From NCBI GenBank assembly GCA_034401795.1, contig CM067374.1, forward strand, positions 92,875,222 to 92,939,221: 64,000 bases of DNA, read 5' to 3'. The notes below the pieces were generated by a model. It was given only the letters and a program-made list of their open reading frames with translations, made no database searches and had not been told where the DNA came from. Position numbers and translations under genes: made by a program. The stretch comes from Chaetoderma sp. LZ-2023a. Lineage: Eukaryota > Mollusca > Caudofoveata > Chaetodermatida > Chaetodermatidae. This document shows, piece by piece, positions 47,265 through 57,080 of this stretch (the stretch's first letter is position 1; each line of letters opens with the position of its first letter).

Positions 47265-49751
47265 ACTTTGCAGGTTTTTACTTCAGCAAATCGGCGAATG
47301 ATGGCACTAAAATCAATGTTTGTCACAAACTCATTTTCAATGCTCATGATGCTCAGAGCGTTCAAGCCTTGTTTGGCTCATAGTTGCACGTTTCTCACTT
47401 TTTGCTGGCCAGTTTGGAGGATGATCGCTCCCCTTCACAAACTGAACAAGGCATGGTGAGGTATATGCGAATGGAAAATGGAGACGTTCGGAAAGCAAGT
47501 TGCACCGGCACTAGTTAAAGCGCTTGTGAATGATTTCAAAAGGTAACATTCATCAGAATCAGAAGGATGGGTTTGAATCAATGCATGAAAATGTATTATT
47601 TTACCTGCCAAAAATTCCTCCAAATCATCTGGATATTTGAGTACAAGATTTTGTGCACATTGTCTTTTGTAATCTGCAGAAGCAGTAAGATCAAACAGAG
47701 GAAAAAATCATTCTAAACACGTTTGTTCGCTGAAGAACTCTTCTCCATTTCGTGTCGAAGGCAGTCAAGTATTACTAGAAATGTTTGTACACGAAATTGT
47801 CACAAGGGCTGAAGCTGTGGTCAGCAGATGTACCATCATCTACGTGCTTCTTGCGTTTCACAATTCGCGTATTGTCACGATGGTAATGGACAAGATTTTC
47901 CTCTGTGCTACAAAGCATTTTCAAGGCTTCACTTTCGAATTTATCAAAATCATCTCTGATCGTTATCAAGTAACTGGTAAGCGATTCCATGTAATCAACA
48001 ACACGTTTGAGGGCTAGACCTTCGCTCTGTAGCACTAGGTTGGCATGATGTGTACGCTCCAGTGCCTCTGTCCAGAAACAGCACATAACACCACATTCCA
48101 GACGATTCAATGCAGAAGCCAGGCTTTTTGCATCACTCCCGGTGTTTGGGCTCTGATCTTTATCATTCAGCAGCACATCCACGGTGGACTGGTAATTGAG
48201 TTTAATTGCTCTGACAGCGTCATGCCGTGCAACGACTTCACTAGCAATAAGCGAGTTCCTTTCGACTCTGCCGTTAATGTTTTCGCTAGCATTTCCCACC
48301 GATGTGTGGAACTCGAGAAGAATGTGTAGACTGTTTTAAGAACTCCAAAAAGAATGTTACGGCTTCAGGGCAAGAACTAGCAGCCGTTTGGTCCACTAAA
48401 TTTAGCGAGTGGGCGCTGCATGGAACATACAATGCCAGCGGATGCACCGCATGATCACAGCTTGTACTCCTTTATATTTCCCCGACATATTGGAAGCACT
48501 ATCATAACCTTGAGCTCTGCAATTGGAAATTTCCAGACCAAGCTCATGTAGTTGTTGCAGAATATCATTTGCTATAGATTCTCTTGTATGACTTGAAATT
48601 GGAATACATTCTATAAATCTTTCAACTGGAATTAAAGTGTCAGAATTAACATAGCGGAGAATAAATGTTAACTGATCAACGTGCCAGAGATCAGGAGTTG
48701 AATCAACTATGATCCCAAAGTACTTGGAAGATTTACGTTCTTGCACAATCTTCTCAACGATGTGTTTTCCAATAATGTCAATAAACTCTTCGCACGCAGT
48801 GGATGATAAGTACGATACGTTTCCTCGTCCGCAGTTTCCATAAGATTCCAAATGATCTGCTAAAAATGTGTCATGTTTGGGCAGAAGTTCTAGCAAGCAC
48901 ATGTAGTTTCCATTTTCCACTGCCCCAAATTTCTGTTTTTTCTCGCAAAGGCAATCCACGCTCACCACAAAAAAGGATAACCGATAGCACACATTCGAGC
49001 ACCAGCTACCAATAAGCACATTGTTTCTTGTAACCGTCACTAAAAGCAGAATTCACCATACCTCCTTTTTCTAGCGAACACCAGGTGATATATGATTTAG
49101 AGTGACATTCACCATTTTCATGTGTTGAGATTCTTGCTGATGCGTTTTTCCAGTCATTAAACCTGGAAACCAACTGATCTGAGCCTTTCGAATTAGTGAG
49201 TTTGCAAATCCCACAGTATAACATTTTTGTTGCTCTTGAAAACACTAACAGGGGCGGGTTTGTTAACAAGTTCACCGTTAGCCATCTTGGGCTTAAACAT
49301 AGTTTCTGATATGAAACGCTGTTGTGTTCCAAAAGTTTGTGCAGTAGACTGGATCAATTCTGGATCATTGAAATCGATATTCTGTGGTAAGACGCCTTTT
49401 TCAAGGAAGTGGTTAATCAAGTCTGTAGAGCTATAGTCCTGCCAGTGAGATGGAGCATGACTAAATGTCTGATGACATTCAGAGTCAAATGATGAACTGT
49501 TCTTCGACGTCGTAGCAATATCAATATCAGCTGGTTCGTCTGTTTGTTGTATCTGCGTATCAGCTTCAGACATGGGTCCTTGTGAGGTGTTGGTGTTTGC
49601 GACAGCAGACTTATCACTCTCCGAATCCCTAGAACGCGGCGAAACAAATCCAAAGGTAGACAAAGGTTATACATGTTTCACAGCAGATTCGGGTTTCTCT
49701 TTACGTTTCTTTCGCTTTTCAGCACCGCTTTCATAAGTTCGCTCCATTTCA
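47265..49751 (-). pseudogene. hAT transposase, ZMYM1-like
   Basis: The minus-strand start is MERTYESGAEKRKKRKEKPE near 49751, followed by an in-frame TAA near 49668 and an acidic linker. A BED/TTF-type zinc-binding region reads LYCGICKLTNSKGSDQ (about 49215), shifting frame near 49205. The RNase H-like core carries FGIIVDSTPDLWHVDQL (about 48720) and NCRAQGYDSASNMSGKYKG (about 48480). The C-terminal dimerisation motif is LSIMSIENEFVTNIDFS near 47310. Several stops and shifts, notably near 48410, 47770 and 47450, separate these blocks. Related host-domesticated and transposon proteins share this order. Terminal repeats were not identified. Confidence 0.82.
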
Positions 49752-49799
49752 CCTCAGTCACACACCTGTAATAAAATTAAAAGAAAATTATTAGTGTGA

Positions 49800-49893
49800 G
49801 TATACACAGACAATTGTGGGTGTTACACTATTTAGGCATGACAGGGGATGGAACCCACGCTGACGCGCTGCATCTACTCTAGCATCAACGCAT
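49800..49893 (-). repeat. SINE body with B box
   Basis: Minus strand carries gcgtgggttccatcccctg, a good polymerase III B box (GGTTCNANNCC), downstream of the A-box-like head in the adjoining palindrome. Confidence 0.5.
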
Positions 49894-50018
49894 CTCACAT
49901 ACTTACACTAGGCTTGCCGAGTTGGCTCAGTGGATATGTTTGCGAGCTATGGTGCTGCACCATAGCTCGCAAACATATCCACTGAGCCAACTGGGCAAGC
50001 CTAGTGTGAGTATGTGAG
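49894..50018. repeat. 125-bp palindrome made of two SINE heads
   Basis: Arms 49894-49955 and 49957-50018 are 62 bp each, with two mismatches and a single central base. Each arm contains gttggctcagtggatatg, an A-box-like tRNA head. The minus-strand head continues into the B-box body at 49800-49893. Confidence 0.85.
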
Positions 50019-50085
50019 ACTATGAAGTCAATCACTGACCGGGAACCACCAATAAAACTATCAAGTATCAAGACAAGCAACTGTG

Positions 50086-50210
50086 ACAGCTTAGTCGCTC
50101 ATTGCCTCATTCACAAAGAAAAGCACACAGGTCTGTCAATTGTCATTGACATTGACTGTCAATGACACTTGACAAGCATACTTTTCATTGTGAATGAGCG
50201 ACTAAGCTGT
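50086..50210. repeat. Foldback element, 125 bp
   Basis: acagcttagtcgctcatt at 50086 pairs with aatgagcgactaagctgt ending at 50210. Inside, cattcacaaagaaaag pairs with cttttcattgtgaatg, and tgtcattgaca pairs with tgtcaatgaca. The left arm has a small insertion (gcctcat). Confidence 0.85.
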
Positions 50211-50339
50211 ACCTACGTTCTATTGCTGGGCCCAGTCAGCTGTACACATTATTTATTTGTAAAACTTTTTTTATCAAAGCTTGGGGGCCCCTTTGAGCTC
50301 GGGGGCCACTAGGCTTAGCCTAGTTAGCCTATTGGATAA

Positions 50340-50490
50340 TCCGGCACTGTCCCTGATTCCAGGTCCCATTCACGCCATATCTAGGCGGATTTTCATTTCA
50401 GTCTATTATGCCATTGCGGCTAACTTCCACCGTTTTTACATTGGTACCCATTTATGCTCATGGTTGGGGAGAGGCAAGGCGCGACGGAGA
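50340..50490 (-). repeat. SINE-like family E, minus strand
   Basis: ggtcccattcacgccatatc, tttttacattggtaccca and ggggagaggcaaggcgcgac are reverse complements of the 12240 copy. Upstream, 50281-50315 holds two ggggcc blocks of the sort found at ends of ZMYM1-type hAT elements. Confidence 0.55.
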
Positions 50491-50594
50491 TTCTCAATGC
50501 TTCCAATGATGTCGAGATACGGAACATTTCAAGTGCGAACCAGGTTCCCCGGTTACGTAGTCTTGAGCGCTAGTCACTACATCACGTCGCATCC

Positions 50595-50705
50595 TTCCAT
50601 CAAGCCATATCTAGGCTGGTTTATATTGCAGTCTATTATTGGTAACTTCCTCAGTTTTTACATTGGTACCATTTATACTCCTGGGTTACAATGGCTTTCA
50701 CTCAT
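50595..50705 (-). repeat. SINE-like family E, second minus copy
   Basis: gccatatctaggctggttta, cagtctattattggtaac and tttacattggtaccattta repeat the block 250 bp upstream. Confidence 0.55.
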
Positions 50706-51105
50706 TTCTGTTTCAAAATAATCAACAACCTGTCGTTGTCGGGGTTATGGCTACGCTATTGGATACACTACGCCAGTGTTATAGGTAAGTCTGCGTATAA
50801 TTTGAAGTCACGCATTGGCCCCCAAAATTAAGACAAAAAATGGTGTGTGTCACCTTTTGGGGGCTCTGGTAATTTGGGGGCCCTATGCAAATGCACTGCC
50901 TTAAGTTCGGTCCTGGTATTAAAGACTGTCTCTCGCTCTGTGACCCGGATATGCGTAGCAGCAGCTTCATCGGACTAACTTCTCAGGCTCTTTCCAAGCG
51001 ATGGATGCTGCACATGCGTGCACGTATGCAGGTAATTTTTATACTTCGTCTTCTTCCATCTTCAGCGAGGGTGAAGGTGTACATGTGGCGGGTGTCTTGT
51101 GTCCA

Positions 51106-51165
51106 CCCCCCCCCCCCCCCCCCCCCCCCCCCTCCCATTTCCCCCCCTCCCCCCCTGTCCTTTAT
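51106..51165. repeat. Poly(C)/CT-rich tract
   Basis: Nearly unbroken C run from 51106 to 51132, then CCT-rich. No gene recognised in 50880-51740 apart from artefact frames over this tract. Confidence 0.9.
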
Positions 51166-51744
51166 TAACCCCACCTCTCTCGACTATGGCTATGCCACCA
51201 TCCGTGAGGGGATTAGTAACCCCGTTATGGCCAAATGCCAGTCACAGCGTACTAGTACCCCGCGTAACCGACGTATTCTTATTACATCCCCAAGAAGCAA
51301 ATGATTTTAACTGTCTGCTCATTTCACGGTTCCGCCACGGTATAAAATATATATGGCTAAGAATAGAATGAAACTAGTTACTTTTCTTACATTATGCACT
51401 AACGCGTCGAGCATTACATATTCAGATGACAACCTTATGTTACACACCTGTATGGAGTAGACGGTACATGTCATGCGTATAAGTTGTGCATAACCGGCAG
51501 ATTCAGATTGTGTCATCACGCAACCATTTCAAGTGTCTGGCGGTGTATTACATTCACATTTACGCCGTCCTTATGAATTTATATTGACGTCATATCAGGA
51601 CGTGCCATACCTTCCCACCTGGGCAATATTTTATTTGAAAAAGTAACAAACGATACGCGACCGCCTGCACTAAGCGCATCTTTAACTTCCTAACTGCTGC
51701 AAGCCACCAGACACTAATTTCAATAGACAATCAACTCTGGGCAT

Positions 51745-51835
51745 GCTAAATATTTTGAAAACTATTTGACTGAAAGTTGTTGGTGGCTTAGCCACCAACA
51801 TCTTTCAATCAAATAGTTTTCAAAATATTAATCAT
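51745..51835. repeat. Family B-like hairpin variant
   Basis: aaatattttgaaaactattt and aaatagttttcaaaatatt enclose gttggtggct-tagccaccaac. It differs in sequence from the standard hairpin but keeps perfect pairing. Confidence 0.75.
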
Positions 51836-52080
51836 ATCCAGATTTAAACCACATGGAAAATATATTTTGCAAAAATTCTGCAGGCAGACAGTTAAAAGCG
51901 GACCGGAACTAGTCAAGCGTTACCTAGCGCGTCTGTTGAACATCATAACGAATATATTATACTCGGATGAGGATTAATACTGCTCTTTGTCTCTCTACTT
52001 TGCATTCATGTGAATTAAAAATCATAAGCAGAGCAGCGCCTTTAGAAAATATATCTCTTTTTTAACGATACATATACATT

Positions 52081-52088
52081 TATAAATA
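52081..52088 (+). promoter_or_regulatory. TATA box upstream of LPMO-like gene
   Basis: tttataaatattgtagtc gives a consensus TATAAATA about 155 bp before the ATG at 52242, implying a 5' UTR of roughly 125 bases. Positional inference only. Confidence 0.4.
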
Positions 52089-52241
52089 TTGTAGTCGTAG
52101 AGATCGTGATTCGTGATTGCCTACACTCCGGTGATGGATGGAGTGAACAAGAACCTATTTGCAAACTAACGGAATATTTTATTATAGCGTTATTTAATTG
52201 AATGTACCGCTCACCCTGTGTCTTACTTTCCTGGCCTGAGA

Positions 52242-52410
52242 ATGGACCTCGCCATTGTTATTAAATTGTCCTTAGTTCTGTTCAGATCTTTATGGCTAGC
52301 GACTACACCTGGGTGTGGCCATATTGTGCTTACCCACCCACCAGCCAGACGATTCGCATTGGATTATCTTACTAACAACAACACGGACGATCCATGCGTG
52401 ATGCCGGCGG
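52242..52410 (+). CDS. LPMO-like secreted protein, exon 1
   Basis: ATG at 52242 starts MDLAIVIKLSLVLFRSLWLA, a signal peptide, followed by TTPGCG and then HIVLTHPPARRFALDYL and NNNTDDPCVMPA. Cleavage before His27 would expose an N-terminal histidine followed by a PPAR motif and a Cys, as in lytic polysaccharide monooxygenases and related copper proteins. The exon ends in phase 1 at a consensus donor (cgg, then GTAAGG at 52411). The next two exons fit this phase. LPMOs cleave chitin or cellulose oxidatively outside the cell. Confidence 0.62.
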
Positions 52411-52785
52411 GTAAGGATACCTATATAGATGTTATTCAGTATCGTGAATGATTATGATTGATAGGCGGGTGGGATGACATTATTAAACCGGGGTTCACTC
52501 ACCCCAGGCAACCACATGCTGACTACAACCACCATCATCACAACCCTATTGGTGTACACTGCAACTGTCGATGGTATTGGATTGGTTCAATGAGCTTGTA
52601 TATTGCATCTTAACTGGCCATGACGTCACATGGCCATCGCGCAAAGGAATTGTCTTTGTTTGAAGATGTGTCATGTGGCATTGAGAGGTCATGCCAGGTG
52701 AATGGAGAACGGACGTGTCATTTTTTCCGAGACCTGTGGCCCAGGGTGACAAGGTGATTATCATCGACGATTGATGATGGTGTGG

Positions 52786-52851
52786 TGATTCTTCTTCTTC
52801 TTCTCCTTCTCCTCCTCCTCCTCCTCCTCCCCCTCCTCATTATTATTATTA

Positions 52852-52944
<93 letters not shown>

Positions 52945-52960
52945 TATTATTATTATTTGT
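52786..52960. repeat. TTC/CTC/ATT microsatellite in intron 1
   Basis: TTC and CTC units to 52838, then ATT to about 52960. It lies 30 bp upstream of exon 2 and may serve as its pyrimidine-rich tract. Confidence 0.95.
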
Positions 52961-52991
52961 TATTGAGCAGGCTATAGTACACGCATAACAG

Positions 52992-53050
52992 AAGTGGCGA
53001 CGGGGTCCACAATTTTGGTCGAATGGAAATCTACATATAAGTATCTACAG
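52992..53050 (+). CDS. LPMO-like secreted protein, exon 2
   Basis: A 59-base exon between cataacAG and a consensus donor ctacag/GTAAGG at 53051. Joined to the last G of exon 1 it reads EVATGSTILVEWKSTYKYLQ and ends in phase 0. GST-x-VEW matches the strand preceding the conserved Y-P-H-x-G-G-Y segment of LPMOs; here the expected His aligns with a Tyr (STYKYLQ), so the copper site may be incomplete or the alignment off by a residue. Small size makes the exon call depend on phase agreement and flanking exons. Confidence 0.5.
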
Positions 53051-53082
53051 GTAAGGATCTTCGAAGCGGCTTCTTTAACGAT

Positions 53083-53307
53083 TTAACACTTGTATCATCC
53101 AATAATGGCTTATGCAGTGGTCTTGAGAAATGTCCGTTTGGAGACCAAGAGAAGACTATTTTTGAAATTTACCATTGGAATGACTGACTCGATAACAGTC
53201 ATTCCAGTGGTACATTTTCAAAAATAGTCTTCTCTTGGTCTGCAAATTGACATTTTTTATAAGAAAATTTAAATTTTCCTGAACAAATTCGAAGGTTAAA
53301 GTGTTAA
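53083..53307. mobile_element. Family A MITE (TTAA ends)
   Basis: TTAA at 53083-53086 and 53304-53307, inner ends cactt and aaagtg. Arms gaccaagagaagactatttt and aaaatagtcttctcttggtc; core has lost part of the palindrome (gactgactcgataacagtc). Confidence 0.85.
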
Positions 53308-53469
53308 GGAATGCAATTGCAGGTGACATTGCTTTGGGATATTCCTTTTCCAGGCAAAATTTGGCGATTCTTTTAGGTCTAAAACGCGTGAATGCTAGCA
53401 CGCGCATGTCAGTCTGCATATTATAGTACAGCTCAGAAACAATTTAATAACGTTTCTAAAACATCGGCT

Positions 53470-53552
53470 ACTGTTAAATATTTGGAACATAATTGGATTG
53501 GAAGAGATTGATGCCTAAGGCAGTATTGTTTTCCAATCAAATTATGTTCTGT
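53470..53552. repeat. Imperfect foldback related to family B
   Basis: tggaacataattggattgga pairs with tccaatcaaattatgttc around gatgcctaaggcag. From 53560 to 54220 no gene is recognised. Confidence 0.6.
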
Positions 53553-54229
53553 GTGTGCGAAATTGTACTAACTAAAATGCATCAGTTCTTTATTTTGGAA
53601 ACACGTTAACTTATTTATGACCTTACTCTACGTGAACTCCCCAAATAGGCCGTCCCGACAGCGAGGTCTGGGCGCAATACATGAATAAGAATCATGCATA
53701 TATGTGGGGCCGATGTTTCAGATTATTTAGATACAATTTTTATTAACCACGCGATTTATGACCATGTTATTTATATTGCCCACGCGATTTACGAACATGT
53801 TATTTATAGGTTGGTGGGTGATTCATATTCAATCTTATCAACATTGAACGATCTAGTTGCATTTTTGGGGGGATATTTTTGCATTGAAGCGCTTACAGTT
53901 AGGCCTACACTGAAAACACGCATATACGCCTATCCGGATTTGCTAATCAATAGCAAGAAAGCGGCAATAGTTCTCATTGATAAGCAGTATCGGTGACTAA
54001 CTTGATTAGGAAATCCGCCTATCTTATCCGAGGGTGTATTGTAAACGACTAAGCTAGTATGCTCGAAAAGATGATAAGCATGCCTATGATTAGTTTTTAT
54101 CTCATCTGGTCAGAATGGATAAGTGAACTTAAGTCATGGCAATTATCCATCATCCATCTTTCGTCAATCCGTTTGCTATCCATCCGCTCGGCCATCGACT
54201 ATTAAAACGCATCTTCTCCTAAACCTCTT

Positions 54230-54760
54230 AGCAGACTTTAACCAAATTTGGCATATGATGGTAGGCTGTAGAACTTCTATTCAGAATTTTTATTGGTCGA
54301 TTTTTTGTGGCCATTTTTGATTTTCGGAAGATTTTCGGGACCCTTTTAGCCAGATTTCAACGAAACTTGGATGGTATGATCCTATGGTGGCCAAATTCAG
54401 AGCTTCTATTCAGAATGTTTATTGGTCCATTATTCAGCGACCATCTTGGATTATCCGATAATTTTCAGGAAATGCTTTAACACCTATCTCCTAAACTGCT
54501 TGGTGGATTTTATCCAAATTTGGCTGGAAGGATCTTATCGTAGTGGGTTCCAGAACATATATTCCGAATTTTGATTGGTCGATATTTCTAGCGACCATCT
54601 TGGATTTTCTAAACAAAATTTTGGGAAATCATGGGTGAAGTACCCTATTGTGGCAGGCTTTAGAAATGGTATGCAGAATCCGTATGGTGGTAGGCCTCAG
54701 AACCTCAGGATTTTGATTAGTCATTTGATTCCCATTGCCATTTTGGATTTTTCGAACGTT
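54230..54760. repeat. Satellite-like family G array, second locus
   Basis: aatttggc-tgatggtaggct, ttctattcagaatttttattggtc and gcgaccatcttggatttt recur about every 130-150 bp (near 54290, 54420, 54572 and 54714). Shares the phrase structure of 45430-46180. 54770-55150 holds no gene. Confidence 0.7.
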
Positions 54761-55154
54761 TCCGGCAAATCATTTAAAATATTTGTATACAACCATCTCA
54801 CGGCCAACTTTCCAGCCGAGCGACACATGCCATTGTTGTTTAGGTTCGACTTGAATCTAGTATACGTCTGTATGTAGGTTGTCTGCCAAATTTCTTGTAA
54901 AAAACCCAAACAACTCGTATCTATAGTGCATAAGCATCATTGGGATAAGGTGGGTGTGGTCGGGTGGAGGTGGCTAAACAACGTGGCTCATTGAGTAGCT
55001 CAACCAGACAGCAGCGCATGCCTTGCAATACGTTCCCTGGGTCAATCACTAGGCTATTACGGCTCTGTATTGGCGCAGTATGAGCCCGGTAAGTTGCGCT
55101 ATTAGGGAAGTTAACGTTATTAAACTATGTGAATATAAAATGATATGTAATGGT

Positions 55155-55388
55155 TTAACTCACTCATGACTAAGCTGGCCAAAACCGGCCTATGCAACGT
55201 TCTTGCTGAATGTCCGTTTGCAGGCCAAGAGAAGCCTATTTTTGACAATTTTCCACTGGGATGACTGGCTCGGTTACCGAGCCAGTCATCCCAGTGGAAA
55301 ATTGTCAAAAATAGGCTTCTCTTGGCCTGAAAAAAGACAATCAATAAGGTAATAGTTTTATTTTCTTTATCAAATTTTAAAGGGTTAA
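55155..55388. mobile_element. Family A MITE, intact palindrome
   Basis: TTAA at 55155-55158 and 55385-55388. The centre is a perfect 80-bp inverted repeat: arms run from gccaagagaagcctattttt through gactggctcggt and back to aaaaataggcttctcttggc. Confidence 0.88.
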
Positions 55389-55731
55389 ACGTCCACATTC
55401 CCCGCATATGCTTGACAGTAATATTGTTTAAATCGTGTACCTCTACAGGCTTAATCTATGTAACTCAATGTAATGAAATGAAATATATGTTATGAACTCG
55501 TGTCTCTAAATCGATTTCGTAAATTAAAAAATTATATTAATTTATACGTAATGAAATCATCATATGTTAAGATTTTTTTTCCGCTTCAGTCCATCTAGGG
55601 CCACACTTTAAGATTTTGTTTTCAAATATTTTTGTGTGAATATTCACCTTTAGTTAATCAATGTTATGTAATGGCTTATAAAATTGAGTATGTAATAAGA
55701 CACATTTCTTTTAATGCCTTTTACAATGCAG

Positions 55732-55811
55732 GCTAATTATACAATAGATCTTCTGGACGGAGATGGTAGGCTTATCCCTGGTGGAGTAACTATGGTGGAA
55801 TCACGCAGCAG
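55732..55811 (+). CDS. LPMO-like secreted protein, exon 3 (3' end uncertain)
   Basis: Strong acceptor: tttcttttaatgccttttac-aatgcAG at 55730-55731. In phase 0 after exon 2 it reads ANYTIDLLDGDGRLIPGG, then VTMVESRS. Y-x-I-x-LLD-x-x-G is the strand that follows the second histidine segment in LPMOs. A donor-like ag/GTGGGT at 55812 would end it in phase 2; GGA/GTAACT at 55786 is an alternative, and the frame stays open to 55998. Exon 4 begins in phase 0, so a small exon between 55.8 and 63.2 kb or the alternative donor is needed. Confidence 0.5.
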
Positions 55812-55956
55812 GTGGGTACATCAGCTACCGCTGATTCCTGTATTACTTTTGACCAATGATATCATACCATATGACTTTATTGGCAGCCAGTACTATGACC
55901 ATCACGTCGCATCAAAATTCCACGCGGAGTGCAACGTGACGTATTACCTACATGGC

Positions 55957-56440
55957 AATGGATCTTTCCAGTTTTCGCAATTCCCCGCCCATAACTAGCT
56001 AAGCTCCACCCACACCTCGTTCGTGTTGGGATCGATCGATCTCTGAACTACCTGACTATCAATTTCCAGAAAACTATACACGTAAGCTGTTAAATATTTT
56101 GAAACTAATTTTTGGGGGGAAGTCAGTGTGTACCTTATGAACCTGGTGCAAAAGCACCAAAAGGCAAAACACACCATATAGGTTGTGCCTGAAAAAGCCC
56201 CAGACTAGAGAAACTAATTTGACTGGGATATGGTAGCAACAGCGTCCAGTCAAATTAGTTTCAAAATATTCAAGAGAATGTTTATTAAATGGTAAAGACA
56301 TACAATTCATACAACGTGTGGGACTATTAAGCGTTAAAGACGGACTGTTTCGAATCATTCATGATTATGACGTCATCATATACGTCACATAGTTGAGTAT
56401 GATGTCATATGATGGATGGATACACTTAGAAAGGTCCATT
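55957..56440 (-). mobile_element. Family B MITE with nested insertion
   Basis: Left end aatggatctttccagtttt, box side with ccccgcccataactagct and gggatcgatcgatc, hairpin split by a 98-bp insert, then acatacaattcatac, TGACGTCA at about 56371 and right end agaaaggtccatt. It lies 150 bp downstream of LPMO-like exon 3. Confidence 0.85.
56112..56209. mobile_element. 98-bp insertion inside family B element
   Basis: Flanked by perfect 11-bp direct repeats gaaactaattt (56101-56111 and 56210-56220), a target-site duplication. Contents include ttggggggaag, a ggtgc-aaaa-gcacc hairpin and gccccagactaga. The sequence matches nothing else in the window. Confidence 0.8.
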
Positions 56441-56834
56441 CGATTTGAGACCATGAGCAGGTCGAACTGCTGAGACAAATAATTGCAGTTCTCTACCATT
56501 AACTGTACTTGATTTACAAATTCCCCTTCATACGACCGTCTCCATACTGGAGTAATGTTGCAATTACAAATATCACGATTAACAATTAATATGTAATAGG
56601 CCTTTGTTTACATAACATTCATTCAATTCAATAATAATTGCAAATCGGCGATGTGCACAGATTAATAACCGATCGTCTACGGTGTGTCCGCGACTGTGTT
56701 AACGTAAAAATCGGCACTTGTAGTCCATGAGGCAGCCCTCCAAAATGGTTGGTTTATCCCCCACTATCACAGAAACAACAAACCATCAGATATGGCTAAC
56801 ACTGCTACGCCAGCCGTTTTATTAACACCTACGC

Positions 56835-57060
56835 AACAGCGCCCAGTCAAGTTAGTTTCAAAATATTCAGCATGGGCCTAATGCTTATTAAATAGTAAAA
56901 ACATACAGTTCATACAACAACGCTTAGTCCGTCATCAATTAAGCGTTCGTGATGAACTTATCTACGTCATTCATGGTGTAATTGATTATGACGTCAGGAC
57001 ATACACCAACGTAGTTGCTTATGACGTCATATGATTGATGGATACACTGGAAAGGTATAT
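56835..57060 (-). repeat. Family B MITE, partial
   Basis: Right hairpin arm (cccagtcaagttagtttc), aaacatacagttcatac, two TGACGTCA sites (56984 and 57021) and the terminus ggaaaggtatatt. The 56450-56830 stretch holds no recognised gene. Confidence 0.75.
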
Positions 57061-57080
57061 TCGCATCATGTGAAACAGCA

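Noticed and set aside
50885-51304. 139-codon plus-strand frame
   Set aside because: Starts in a repeat-derived block and runs through a poly(C) tract giving poly-Pro; no coding motifs.
55812-55998. Continuation of LPMO-like exon 3 frame to a stop
   Set aside because: The stop and last 14 codons lie in a family B MITE; the residues do not resemble the LPMO fold, so an earlier donor is preferred, though not proven.
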